In this document: positions 26,600 through 34,548 of the stretch, one piece after another
Numbering within the stretch: position 1 is the stretch's first letter
Layout of the letters: each line of letters starts with the position of its first letter
NCBI GenBank assembly: GCA_963843595.1
Contig: CAWJLG010000012.1
Location: forward strand, 310,001 to 374,000
Source: CAIWHR01 sp963843595
GTDB lineage: Bacteria > Pseudomonadota > Gammaproteobacteria > Burkholderiales > Casimicrobiaceae
Direction: 5' to 3'
Length of the DNA stretch: 64,000 nt
Position numbers and translations under genes: made by a program
Notes under the pieces: generated by a model
Told to the model about the DNA's origin: nothing
Databases searched by the model: none
What the model saw: the letters and a program-made list of their open reading frames with translations, nothing else

Positions 26600-27205
26600 A
26601 TGTCCAAACTGCTTATTGCACTATTTGTCGCCGCCGGACTGGGCGTTGCCGGATCTGCCGCGGCACAGACGTACCCGTCGAAGACGGCCCCGACCACGAT
26701 GTCGAAGGACAGCTACAGCATGGCGAAGACGAACGCCGACGCCCAGTACAAGGCCGACAAGGACGCTTGTTCGTCGCTCTCCGGAAACGCGAAGGACATC
26801 TGTCTCGTGGAAGCCAAGGGCAAGGATGACGTCACCAAGGCCGAAGCGGAAGCCGCGTACGAGAACACGCCCAAGAATCGCGAAAGCGCGCGGGTGGCGC
26901 ACGCTCAGGCGACCTACAATACCGCCATCGAAAAGTGCGACGACCTGGCAGGCAACCGCAAGGACGTCTGCGTAAAGGAGGCAAATGCCGAACTCGTCAA
27001 GGGCAAGGCGAACGCCAAGGTCGACCGTGTCGCAGCCGATACGCGCCAAGACGCGGCGGCGAAGCAGGCTGAAGCCGGCAAGGAAGCGGACGCAGACAAG
27101 CGCGACGCGGAATACAAGGTTGCCATCGAGAAGTGCGACGCGCTCGCAGGACCCGCGAAGGATGCGTGCGTCGGCGGCGCGAAGGTGCAATACGGCAAGT
27201 CCTGA
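26600..27205 (+). CDS. Exported cysteine-pair protein of unknown function
   Basis: A 201-residue protein with a signal peptide (MSKLLIALFVAAGLGVAGSA, cleavage near AAAQT). The mature part is Ala/Lys/Asp-rich and helical, with three similar segments each holding a cysteine pair: ADKDACSSLSGNAKDICLVE, IEKCDDLAGNRKDVCVKEA and IEKCDALAGPAKDACVGGAK. The pattern C-x(7-8)-K-D-x-C suggests disulphide-linked hairpins in the periplasm. AAGGA precedes the ATG, and a good terminator follows the stop. I know no function. Confidence 0.75.
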   Translation: MSKLLIALFVAAGLGVAGSAAAQTYPSKTAPTTMSKDSYSMAKTNADAQYKADKDACSSLSGNAKDICLVEAKGKDDVTKAEAEAAYENTPKNRESARVAHAQATYNTAIEKCDDLAGNRKDVCVKEANAELVKGKANAKVDRVAADTRQDAAAKQAEAGKEADADKRDAEYKVAIEKCDALAGPAKDACVGGAKVQYGKS

Positions 27206-27265
27206 GATCGATGCCGGTGTTCGCCCCCGCTCTGGTTTGCGGGTAGCGTGAGGCATCGGGTTTGA

Positions 27266-27296
27266 CGGCCGGGGTATTTTCCCCCGGCCGTTTTTT
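27266..27296 (+). terminator. Rho-independent terminator
   Basis: CGGCCGGGG / CCCCGGCCG stem (27266-27274 and 27282-27290) with a 7-base loop followed by TTTTTT. It lies 61 bases after the exported cysteine-pair gene. Confidence 0.88.
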
Positions 27297-27339
27297 CGTC
27301 CGGCGACGACCCGTCGTTCGCCGCACACGGAGGCTACTG

Positions 27340-28236
27340 ATGCGCAACTTCGGGCAACAGGCCGCATACGTGGTGACGCACCCGGGGGCATTCACGTTGC
27401 GCGTCCTGCGTGCGTTCCGTGCCAATCAAGGGCTGCTGCTGGCGGGTGCGGTCGCGTACTACACGCTGCTGTCGATCGTGCCGTTGCTTATCCTCATGTT
27501 GATCGTGCTGTCGCAGATCATCGACCAGGGCGAGTTGCTCGCCACGCTGGGGCGATATCTGGAATGGGTGATCCCGGGACAATCCGAGGCCGTGATCGGG
27601 GAGCTGGCCCGCTTCCTGGAGCATCGCGGCGTGATCGGCTGGGTTCTGCTGGCAACGATGGTGTTCTTCAGTTCCCTCGCCTTCACCGTTCTGGAAAACG
27701 CGATGTCGGTCATCTTCCTGCACCGGGTTGCAATTCGGCGGCGCAACTTTCTGGTCTCCGCGGTCATACCGTATTGCTACATCTTCTGCCTGGGGCTGGG
27801 CCTGTTGTTGATGACGCTCGTATCGGGATCGCTGCAGGCGATCGGCGCGGAAAGCGTCGACTTTCTCGGACGCAGCTGGTCGCTCCATGGAATTTCCGGT
27901 GCGCTGCTCTACCTCCTGGGGGTCATGGGCGAGATATTCGTGCTCACGTCGATCTACCTCGTCATGCCGGTCGGGCGACCTTCGTGGCGGCACGCCCTGG
28001 TCGGAGGAATCACGGCGACGGTCCTCTGGGAGATCACTCGCCACGTCCTGGTCTGGTATTTCGGGACCTTGTCGCAAGTCAGTGTGGTCTACGGCTCGCT
28101 GACGAGCGCCATCGTCGTGCTCCTGAGCCTGGAAATTGCGGCGACCCTGCTGTTGTTCGGGGCCCAGGTCATCGCGGAGTACGAGCGTATCGGCACAAAA
28201 GCTCAGGACGCGGCGCCGCAACCCTTGCGAACGTAA
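27340..28236 (+). CDS. YihY/virulence factor BrkB family membrane protein
   Basis: A 298-residue membrane protein of the YihY family (formerly linked to RNase BN). It begins FTLRVLRAFRANQGLLLAGA and VAYYTLLSIVPLLILMLIVL, the family signature, and shows about six helices plus the conserved LVGGITATVLWEITRHVLVW and YGSLTSAIVVLLSLEIAATL. The cellular role of the family is unclear; some members are suggested transporters. Start at 27340 with GGAGG nearby. It stands alone between a terminator and a convergent GGDEF gene. Confidence 0.88.
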   Translation: MRNFGQQAAYVVTHPGAFTLRVLRAFRANQGLLLAGAVAYYTLLSIVPLLILMLIVLSQIIDQGELLATLGRYLEWVIPGQSEAVIGELARFLEHRGVIGWVLLATMVFFSSLAFTVLENAMSVIFLHRVAIRRRNFLVSAVIPYCYIFCLGLGLLLMTLVSGSLQAIGAESVDFLGRSWSLHGISGALLYLLGVMGEIFVLTSIYLVMPVGRPSWRHALVGGITATVLWEITRHVLVWYFGTLSQVSVVYGSLTSAIVVLLSLEIAATLLLFGAQVIAEYERIGTKAQDAAPQPLRT

Positions 28237-28323
28237 CCCGCGGTCCGGCTCGGGTGAGAGACCGGCTCGATGGTTCTCTGCCCGCTTTCGCGAAGGCTCG
28301 GGTGGAGCGGCTGTCGCCGCGCG

Positions 28324-29094
28324 CTATCGAGAGACTGCGGCTTTGGCGCGGGCTTTGAAAGTGCCCTTGACGGTCTTGGCGAGATACATGGCGACATCGG
28401 CCTGTTTGATCAAATCATTTTGGCTGATGCCGTCGCCCGGATAGACGGCAGCGCCGATGCTCGCCGTGACCACAATCGAATTGCCGTCGATCGTGTAGGG
28501 TTTGGCCAAACAGGCGCGAATTCTCTGCATCACCTCCAGCGCGCGTTCCTCGCCATCGACCTCGGGCAGCAGGAGAACAAACTCGTCGCCCCCGTACCGA
28601 CACGCCGTATCGCCGCCCCGAATGCACGACATCAGACGCTTCGCCACCCGTTGCAGGAGCGCGTCCCCGGCGGCGTGCCCAAGCCCGTCGTTGATGGCCT
28701 TGAATCCGTCCAGATCGATCAAGAGCAGGACCAGCTGCCGTTGCTGCCGTTTCGCCCGGACCAGAGCCTGCTTCAACCGGTCCAGCAGCAAGGTGCGATT
28801 GGGGAGTCCGGTAAGCTCGTCGTGAAACGCGAAGTGGCGCACCTTCGTGACCTCCAGCTCGCGCTGGGCGGCGATCTTCCTGAGCCGTGCATTGGTTTCG
28901 ACAAGGCGCGCGAGCTGGTGGCGCAGGGCGATCGTCTCATGCTGACTCGATGCCAGTGTCCGCCGAAAATCTTCCATCCGTTCGAGAGCGTGCCGCAAGC
29001 GCAGGGTTTCGGTGCCGATGGCGACGCGTTGCGCGGCGCGGGCATACCGCGCCATCCCGACCTGCGCAGCACCGCTCACTCGTGTGGTCCTCAT
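28324..29094 (-). CDS. GGDEF diguanylate cyclase
   Basis: A 256-residue protein with an N-terminal coiled-coil-like helix (about residues 20-85, LRHALERMEDFRRTLASS) and a GGDEF domain: FHDELTGLPNRTLLLDRLKQ, LLLIDLDGFKAINDGLGH and the active-site loop YGGDEF. The inhibitory c-di-GMP site RxxD is present as RGGD, five residues before GGDEF. It should make cyclic di-GMP from GTP. No membrane or sensory domain is seen. The frame is open up to 29226, but a dyad operator lies in that part, so the ATG at 29094 is preferred; 29055 is possible. Confidence 0.88.
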   Translation of the reverse strand: MRTTRVSGAAQVGMARYARAAQRVAIGTETLRLRHALERMEDFRRTLASSQHETIALRHQLARLVETNARLRKIAAQRELEVTKVRHFAFHDELTGLPNRTLLLDRLKQALVRAKRQQRQLVLLLIDLDGFKAINDGLGHAAGDALLQRVAKRLMSCIRGGDTACRYGGDEFVLLLPEVDGEERALEVMQRIRACLAKPYTIDGNSIVVTASIGAAVYPGDGISQNDLIKQADVAMYLAKTVKGTFKARAKAAVSR

Positions 29095-29188
29095 CCGATC
29101 GGCCCCATTGCGATGCGGAACGCCTCGGCCGACGCGGCCGGGAAAGTTCGCGCTGGCAGTCAGGATGAGCAGGGCGACCAACGTGGTC

Positions 29189-29204
29189 TGTGCGGTAGCA
29201 CACC
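29189..29204 (-). promoter_or_regulatory. Dyad operator at the diguanylate cyclase gene
   Basis: TGTGCGGTAGCACACC. On the minus strand CATCCT follows 21 bases downstream. Transcription would start near 29160, 65 bases before the ATG at 29094. This links the dyad regulon to c-di-GMP. Confidence 0.6.
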
Positions 29205-29311
29205 GAAGCGACGGGCGCCGGGACATCGGTCGCGCCCGCGCCGAGACAAACGAGATCAGACCGCCGGCTGCGTTCCCGTGGCGGCTGCGTGGTTATGTCT
29301 GATCCCGATGC

Positions 29312-30553
29312 TCAGGCCGACGCATCCAGCCACCCCTTGATCTGCGCGTAGACTTCCGGTCGGCTGAGCAGGTCGAGGTGGTTGATGCCATAGACCACCC
29401 GCTGCCGCGGCTCGTCGAACGTCAAGGCGAGCATGGGGTTCGCATGGCGGCCGAGCGCGCTGGCCAGCGGCACGATGCCGTCGCCGATCAGCTTGTCGGA
29501 AAGATCGCCCGCCTTCTTGCCCGTGGTGGCGGCGATTGCATAGCACGCAACGCCTTCCGGCAGCGGCACCGCCACGCGGCGGTCGCGGCTGCGCTCGAAG
29601 CGATCGCGCTTGTTCCAGTCTTCGTCCACCAGGTTTCCGAACCGAAGATCGGTAATGCCGGCGCTGCGGATCTTCCCCAGCCGCGCCAAGGGAGCGGAGT
29701 ACGCGCTCGCGCTCAGCAAGATGTCGATCCAGTTGCCGCCCCGCTCGAGCGGCGCTCCGTGATGCGGCGTGCCGACGAAGACGAGCTTGTCGAGACGCCG
29801 CAGCCATTCGTGATTCGCCAGCGCGCCGTAATGGCAGGCGCTGCGGGCAACCAGCCCGCCCATGCTGTGACCGATGAGCACGAGTTCGGTCACCGGCACC
29901 GGCCAGCGCTGCACCAGGGTTTCGAGGAGCTCGGCGAACGCGCGCCCGTTGGTGGAGATGTGGAGGCCGCTGTTGTAGTGCAAATAGACCGGCGTGTACC
30001 CGAGATCGCGCGCCAGCGCGGCGCCGTGATCGTGTCCCTTGCGCTTCCACTGCAGATCGCTCATGCACAAGCCGTGCAGCAGCACCAGCAGCTTGCCGCC
30101 GGCTTCCGGGATCGCTGCGGCCAGCGGTTGCCGTTCGTCCGGCAACGGCAACCCGCCCCGACGCAGGCGCATGCGGATCGCCAATGGGTTGTTCGACGCC
30201 GCCAGGTAGTCGCCGAGCACGCCGTTCAGCACGGCGAGCAGCGCCTCGCGTCCCGGCCAGGCGCTTCGCTCGCCGAGCACGGGCTCGAGCCGCGCCAGCA
30301 GCAAGGGCTCGAGCCTCGCCAGCAGCCCGTCGAGCCCGTGCCCGACGAGACCAACCACGCCGCGGATGCTCCGGTAGACGAGGCCCGTGATACCGGTGGT
30401 CCGGCCACGCTTCGGCTTGGCGAGTATTCCCGGGATGCTGGCGATGGTGAGATGCATCGCCTCGACCACGTCGACGAGGCCGGCGATGCCGTCGATGGTG
30501 AGACGATTGACCCCGCGAAGATCGGCAGCGACTACCCGGTGCTTCTTGACCAT
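29312..30553 (-). CDS. Alpha/beta hydrolase, lipase-like
   Basis: A 413-residue hydrolase. The first 150 residues are a helical extension (VVAADLRGVNRLTIDGIAGL, repeated LARLEP units). The catalytic domain starts KLLVLLHGLCMSDLQWKRKG with the oxyanion HG; the nucleophile elbow is GHSMGG, the acid region GDGIVPLASA and the histidine is in NHLDLL. PGAP1-like or lipase-like activity on an unknown ester is inferred. The start codon is only a few bases downstream of a TATAAT hexamer (30563-30568), suggesting a leaderless or near-leaderless mRNA. Confidence 0.82.
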   Translation of the reverse strand: MVKKHRVVAADLRGVNRLTIDGIAGLVDVVEAMHLTIASIPGILAKPKRGRTTGITGLVYRSIRGVVGLVGHGLDGLLARLEPLLLARLEPVLGERSAWPGREALLAVLNGVLGDYLAASNNPLAIRMRLRRGGLPLPDERQPLAAAIPEAGGKLLVLLHGLCMSDLQWKRKGHDHGAALARDLGYTPVYLHYNSGLHISTNGRAFAELLETLVQRWPVPVTELVLIGHSMGGLVARSACHYGALANHEWLRRLDKLVFVGTPHHGAPLERGGNWIDILLSASAYSAPLARLGKIRSAGITDLRFGNLVDEDWNKRDRFERSRDRRVAVPLPEGVACYAIAATTGKKAGDLSDKLIGDGIVPLASALGRHANPMLALTFDEPRQRVVYGINHLDLLSRPEVYAQIKGWLDASA

Positions 30554-30562
30554 GTCGAGGCA

Positions 30563-30568
30563 ATTATA
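30563..30568 (-). promoter_or_regulatory. Consensus -10 box next to a start codon
   Basis: TATAAT on the minus strand, ten bases before the ATG at 30553. Transcription would begin 2-3 bases before the ATG. No ribosome-binding site is present. The -35 region is weak (CTCAAG at 17 bases). Confidence 0.5.
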
Positions 30569-30816
30569 ACCACCGCGTCCGTCGGCTTGAGGCGCGCCCG
30601 CCGGCCGAAACGCGATGCCGCAGCTTGGCCACGCCCGATACGCGTCGCCACCCCCCGGCGGCAGCCATTTGCTGCGATGCTCTGGAAGATGCAACGACGC
30701 GACCCCGCGCATCGGGGGGCGGGTGGCGCGATTCGAGCGCCGATTCCCCCCGGGGCAACTGGCGGGCGGCGGCGTTGCATCAGCCCGCGCGGAAACGGTG
30801 CGCGGCGCGTCAGGTC

Positions 30817-31167
30817 CTACGAATCCGAGTCTCTGCCGTGCGTAAGCAGGAAGCCAAGCACCACGCCCACGGCGGCGCAGATGGCCATGACCTGCCAGGG
30901 ATTGGCATGAACGTAGTCGTCGGTCGCTCGTCCGGCTGCCCGGGTCTTCGCCAGCGCCGCGTCCTGAAGATCGGCGACGCGGGACTTGGCCGCTTTCAGC
31001 GACTCCTCCGCCCTGGCACGCACTTGCGCGACATGTTCCCCAGTCTGACCGGCAGTGGCCCGCAGCAGCTGTTCCATGTCAGCCGCAAGCACCCGCAAAT
31101 CGGCCTTCACTTTCTCGCTGGTGACCCGATCACTCTCTGCACCCGCTACCCGTTCTATCGCGTTCAT
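30817..31167 (-). CDS. YqjD/ElaB (DUF883) family membrane-anchored protein
   Basis: A 116-residue protein with a long amphipathic helix (SEKVKADLRVLAADMEQLLR, then AKSRVADLQDAALAKTR) and a C-terminal membrane anchor (DDYVHANPWQVMAICAAVGV) ending GFLLTHGRD. NPWQ followed by a glycine-rich helix is the family signature. E. coli YqjD and ElaB bind ribosomes at the inner membrane in stationary phase. AAAGG is well placed for ATG 31167; ATG 31173 is the alternative. Fits the stress theme of the region. Confidence 0.88.
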   Translation of the reverse strand: MNAIERVAGAESDRVTSEKVKADLRVLAADMEQLLRATAGQTGEHVAQVRARAEESLKAAKSRVADLQDAALAKTRAAGRATDDYVHANPWQVMAICAAVGVVLGFLLTHGRDSDS

Positions 31168-31368
31168 ACCCATTGACCTTTACGTTTCGAAACCACTCAC
31201 TTCCGTTGGCACACCCGCGCCACAATCGGCGATCAGCAGATCACCGTGCCACCTCGACCCGCACGTCAGGATTGATTCAATCCAATCCCGCCGCGAGCCA
31301 CTCCGCGCCGGCAGCGCTGCCGGTCGTGGCGACACCGGCGCGTTCCGCGTCCGTGAGCGGCTACGGTG

Positions 31369-31518
31369 TCACAACGAGCGTCGACCGCTGATGAGGTTCA
31401 CCAGGACCATGACGATGGCGATCACCAGAAGAACGTGGATAAACCCACCCAGCGTGTAGGACGAGACCAAGCCCAGGAGCCACAATATGAGCAGAACAAC
31501 CGCAATCGTATAGAGCAT
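31369..31518 (-). CDS. Lmo0937-family small membrane protein
   Basis: A 49-residue protein with two hydrophobic helices: MLYTIAVVLLILWLLGLVSS, YTLGGFIHVLLVIAIVMVLV and the tail NLISGRRSL. The SSYTLGGFIHVLLVIA segment is typical of the Lmo0937 family of short membrane proteins, function unknown. AAGGTG lies upstream of the ATG at 31518. A dyad operator is at 31708-31723, 190 bases before the start, as with the CsbD genes. Confidence 0.82.
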   Translation of the reverse strand: MLYTIAVVLLILWLLGLVSSYTLGGFIHVLLVIAIVMVLVNLISGRRSL

Positions 31519-31707
31519 GAAATGCACCTTTTCGTTGTTCGGTTTCCCGCTTCTAGCCCGACTCGGTTTTCGATGTGGGCTGGCTGAAATGCCGTCCACC
31601 GCCGGGCCGATCTCGACGGGCAACCCATTGCGCAAAGCACAAACGGCGCGCCCTGCGATCGCGCTTCGAGACTCAATGCCAATTTGGACGACTTCCCGTT
31701 CGTGGTC

Positions 31708-31723
31708 TGTTCGGTAGCGCACA
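31708..31723 (-). promoter_or_regulatory. Dyad operator upstream of the Lmo0937-family gene
   Basis: TGTTCGGTAGCGCACA with TC flank. It is 190 bases before the gene at 31369-31518. A clear -10 is not seen at the expected place. Confidence 0.6.
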
Positions 31724-31732
31724 CTATGCCGT

Positions 31733-31981
31733 TCAGGCGAGGGGACTACACCCGCGTGGGTCCGGCCCCGTCGTGCGGCGGGGCCGCGGCCTGGTGGTAA
31801 CGACCACCTGCAGCACCAGTCCGAGGGCGAGGACGATGGGCGCGCCGAAGACCCACAGCCTTTGCCAATCGCCTGGCTGGGCGGCCGTCATCGCAAACAC
31901 CGGCACCACGATCGCGAGTCCGATCAGGAGCCCGGCGATGAAGCTGCCCGCTTCGCGGAATTTTGACAGGAAGTTGTTCAT
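31733..31981 (-). CDS. Small membrane protein of unknown family
   Basis: An 82-residue protein (from ATG 31981; 31984 adds one Met) with two membrane helices (GSFIAGLLIGLAIVVPVFAM and LWVFGAPIVLALGLVLQVVV) joined by TAAQPGDWQR, and a basic, Pro-rich C-terminus. The ribosome-binding site is weak. A dyad operator lies 49 bases upstream. No named family recognised; operator context and clear helices support it as real. Confidence 0.62.
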   Translation of the reverse strand: MNNFLSKFREAGSFIAGLLIGLAIVVPVFAMTAAQPGDWQRLWVFGAPIVLALGLVLQVVVTTRPRPRRTTGPDPRGCSPLA

Positions 31982-32032
31982 CATTCACTCTGATCGATCG
32001 TCATCATGATGGCCGCGACCGCGAACGCAGTC

Positions 32033-32048
32033 TGTGCGTCAGCGCACC
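32033..32048 (-). promoter_or_regulatory. Dyad operator between divergent genes
   Basis: TGTGCGTCAGCGCACC with TC flank. On the minus strand CATCAT lies 21 bases downstream (-10 candidate) for the small membrane protein gene. The divergent peptidase-like gene starts 78 bases away. Confidence 0.6.
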
Positions 32049-32125
32049 CATGTTGTTGATGTCGCGACGGATCACCGTCGCGGCAGGCACCGCGCCGAGC
32101 AGGACACTGTGATTCTGACACGCCA

Positions 32126-32857
32126 ATGATCGAACCCATCCTTCTCGTTGCCGTATGCGTCTACACCTTCGATCAGAAGCGGCTGCTGACGAACGCCAGC
32201 GGCTTTTTCTTCGAGCGTGATGCACGGTTGTTCCTGGTGACGAGCCGTCACGTGGTCATCGACACGCCGAGCAAGCACTTTCCGGACCGCATCGAGATCG
32301 AGCTGCACACCGACCCGGACAACCTCGCCCTGTCCACCGGGTTTTCGATTCCGCTGTACCGCGATGGCAAGAGCATCTGGCGCCAGGGCCTCGACAGCGC
32401 CGGAGAGATCGACGTGGCGGTGATCGAGATCGAACGTTCCGCGCTGCCGGCAACGACGGTCTACCGCGCCTTCACGCCCCAGCACCTTCCCGGCCCGCAA
32501 GACCACGTCGAAGTCGGTACCTCGCTGCTGGTGGTGGGTTTTCCGCTCGGCTTTCACGACACGCTGCATCACATGCCGGTCGTGCGCCACGCGGTGATCG
32601 CCTCGTCGTTCGGCCTGCGTTTCATGGGTCAGGGCTACTTCCTCACCGATGCGCGGACTCACCGCGGGACCAGCGGAGCGCCTGTCGTCATGCGTGCGGC
32701 GAAGCCGAATGCATTGCCCGGTGAGCTGCCGTGGATGCTGCTCGGGGTTCACTCGGCACGGCTCGACGTCGGCACGCGTGACCTGAAGCTGGACGAGGCG
32801 CTCGGGCTGAACTGCGCGTGGTATGCGGACATCCTGCTGACACTTACCGAAGGCTGA
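32126..32857 (+). CDS. Trypsin-like serine peptidase domain protein
   Basis: A 243-residue protein with the chymotrypsin-fold triad: His in FLVTSRHVVIDTPS, Asp in GEIDVAVIEIE and Ser in THRGTSGAPVV. GTSLLVVGFPLGFHDTLHH lies before the Ser. No signal peptide or PDZ domain is present, so it may act in the cytoplasm, as other small trypsin-like domain proteins. The substrate is unknown. It is divergent from a small membrane protein gene and shares the dyad region. A symmetric hairpin follows the stop. Confidence 0.78.
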   Translation: MIEPILLVAVCVYTFDQKRLLTNASGFFFERDARLFLVTSRHVVIDTPSKHFPDRIEIELHTDPDNLALSTGFSIPLYRDGKSIWRQGLDSAGEIDVAVIEIERSALPATTVYRAFTPQHLPGPQDHVEVGTSLLVVGFPLGFHDTLHHMPVVRHAVIASSFGLRFMGQGYFLTDARTHRGTSGAPVVMRAAKPNALPGELPWMLLGVHSARLDVGTRDLKLDEALGLNCAWYADILLTLTEG

Positions 32858-32860
32858 GGT

Positions 32861-32880
32861 GCCGCGAAATTTTTCGCGGC
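32861..32880. terminator. Symmetric hairpin between convergent genes
   Basis: GCCGCGAAA and TTTCGCGGC form a perfect 9-bp stem with a 2-base loop, between the peptidase and PAQR stop codons. There is no long T run on either side, so it may be a weak two-way terminator. Confidence 0.5.
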
Positions 32881-32915
32881 TCACCCGCTTCCCGAGGCGG
32901 CCGGGACCCGGCCGA

Positions 32916-33533
32916 TCACAGCACGTATCGCAGGATCGCGTAGTAGTGGTTGGCGCTGCCGGCGATCACGAACAGGTGCCAGATGCCGTGCGCGTCGGCG
33001 AGCCGGGTGTCGAGCGCATAGAAGACGATGCCGACGGTGTAGAACAGTCCGCCCGCCACGAGCCAGGCAAAACCGGCCGGCCCGAGGGCATGAAACAGCG
33101 GGACCAGGGCCACCACGACCACCCAGCCCATCAGGAGGTAGATCAGCACCGACAGGACTCGCGCTCCGTTCGTCGGCCGCAGCTCCTGCAGGCTGCCGAC
33201 CACCGCGAGCCCCCACACGGTCCCGAACAGCGACCAGCCCCAGGGGCCGCGCAGCGTCACCAGGCAGAACGGCGTGTAACTGCCGGCGATGAGCAGATAG
33301 ATGCTGTGGTGGTCCAGCTTGCGCAGGGCGTTCTTGGCGCGCCCGCGCAGGCTGTGGTAGAGCCCGGAGAAGCTGTAGAGCGACACAAGGGTCACGCCGT
33401 AGATCGCGACGCCAACGATCTTCCACGGGTCCCCGTCCATTGCCGCCAGCACCACCAGCACGATCGCGCCGGGCAGCGCCACAACCGCTCCCACAAGGTG
33501 CGTCACCGCGTTGAACTTCTCGCCGTAGTACAT
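32916..33533 (-). CDS. PAQR/hemolysin III family membrane protein
   Basis: A 205-residue protein with seven membrane segments. Family motifs are all present: EKFNAVTHLVGAVVALPGAI near the start, SFSGLYHSLRGRAKNALRKL with the Ser and His of the first motif, LDHHSIYLLIAGSYTPF, and the C-terminal DAHGIWHLFVIAGSANHYYA with two His. These residues likely form a zinc-dependent hydrolase-like site. Bacterial members (YqfA) affect membrane lipid balance. No ribosome-binding site was checked as decisive; the start fits the family. Confidence 0.9.
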   Translation of the reverse strand: MYYGEKFNAVTHLVGAVVALPGAIVLVVLAAMDGDPWKIVGVAIYGVTLVSLYSFSGLYHSLRGRAKNALRKLDHHSIYLLIAGSYTPFCLVTLRGPWGWSLFGTVWGLAVVGSLQELRPTNGARVLSVLIYLLMGWVVVVALVPLFHALGPAGFAWLVAGGLFYTVGIVFYALDTRLADAHGIWHLFVIAGSANHYYAILRYVL

Positions 33534-33849
33534 GGGGTCGGCCGTCTGCCCGTCGATCGCATTGCCCCGTGGTGACGAGGCGCCGATATGTTTCTCAGCC
33601 GGACCCGGCGTCCGGCTCGCCGCAGTACGCCTGGATGTGGGCGCGCGACAGGTGCGGGAGGCCGCGAACCATTCGCGTACTGCGGGTGTGCCTCGGCATG
33701 CTCGGCGCCGCCAGCCGGTTCACGCGCCAGGCCGCCGCGATCACGCCCAGGCCGATGTGGTTCAAGCCTGCCCCGGCCCATGGTCCCGACTCGGGGATAC
33801 CCGGTTTCCTGCTCGGGCTCGCGTGCCGGCCAAGGCTTGACCAAAATGA
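33534..33849. other. Intergenic, no gene seen
   Basis: About 315 bases between divergent PAQR and Tyr-rich protein genes. Open frames on both strands have no recognisable features. Confidence 0.35.
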
Positions 33850-33861
33850 AACGGTACCGTT
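33850..33861 (+). promoter_or_regulatory. Palindrome AACGGTACCGTT overlapping a -35 box
   Basis: A perfect 12-bp palindrome. TTGCGT (33860-33865) with a 17-base spacer to TAGCGT (33883-33888) is a likely promoter for the gene at 33946, so a bound protein would block the -35. The TetR-type regulator at 34549 is a natural candidate; the pairing is inference. Confidence 0.5.
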
Positions 33862-33945
33862 GCGTTTAGTTATGCTGCGTGTTAGCGTGGTTGCGATTGG
33901 ACCGTCGGCGGGCGGGGTCCATATGTCTTTCCGGGAGTACGGTTG

Positions 33946-34521
33946 ATGAAGAAAACCTACGTGGTCGCCGGTCTTCTTGCTTTCGCGCTCGCCATCGCCC
34001 CCGTGACATCGGCAGTCGCCGGCGGGCGGCACAACGGAGGCTATTACGGCGGGGGTGGCTACCACGGCGGTGGTCCCATTTGGGGGCTCGCCAATGCCGT
34101 CGTCGCCACCGCGGCCGCGATCATCACGATGCCGATCGCCGTCCTGGCCGCGGTTGCACAGGCCCCGGTCTACGCCGCGCAGGGGCCCGTTTATTCGGGC
34201 GCCCCGCTCGCTTATGACGCGCCGCCCGCCGGACCCGCCTATTACGGGGCCCCCGCTGCGCCTGCCTACTACGGCGCGCCGCCACCGGCCGCCTACGCGC
34301 CAGCGCCCGCGTACTACGCCCCGCCCGCTCCGACGTACTACGCACCCCGTCCGGCGCCGGTGTATTACGCGCCACGGGTGGGCACGGTGTACGTCGCTCC
34401 GCCTGTTGCCGCACCGTACTATGGGCCACGCCAGGCGTACTACACACCTCGCCCGGCCTACTATGGCCCACGCTCCGGCTACTACGCGCCACCGCCCGGT
34501 GCCGGCTATTACCCTCGTTAG
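33946..34521 (+). CDS. Exported tyrosine/proline-rich repeat protein
   Basis: A 191-residue protein with a signal peptide (KKTYVVAGLLAFALAIAPVT, cleavage near AVAGG), a Gly/His/Tyr stretch (NGGYYGGGGYHGGGP), a hydrophobic helix (ANAVVATAAAIITMPIAVLA) and then about 110 residues of Tyr-Tyr-Ala-Pro/Gly repeats (PAYYGAPPPAAYAPAPAYYA). Low-complexity surface or envelope protein; no catalytic features. GGGAG precedes the ATG. A palindrome at the promoter and a TetR gene 27 bases downstream on the same strand suggest local control. Confidence 0.75.
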   Translation: MKKTYVVAGLLAFALAIAPVTSAVAGGRHNGGYYGGGGYHGGGPIWGLANAVVATAAAIITMPIAVLAAVAQAPVYAAQGPVYSGAPLAYDAPPAGPAYYGAPAAPAYYGAPPPAAYAPAPAYYAPPAPTYYAPRPAPVYYAPRVGTVYVAPPVAAPYYGPRQAYYTPRPAYYGPRSGYYAPPPGAGYYPR

Positions 34522-34548
34522 ACGCATCGCGGTATTGCGCGTTCGCCT

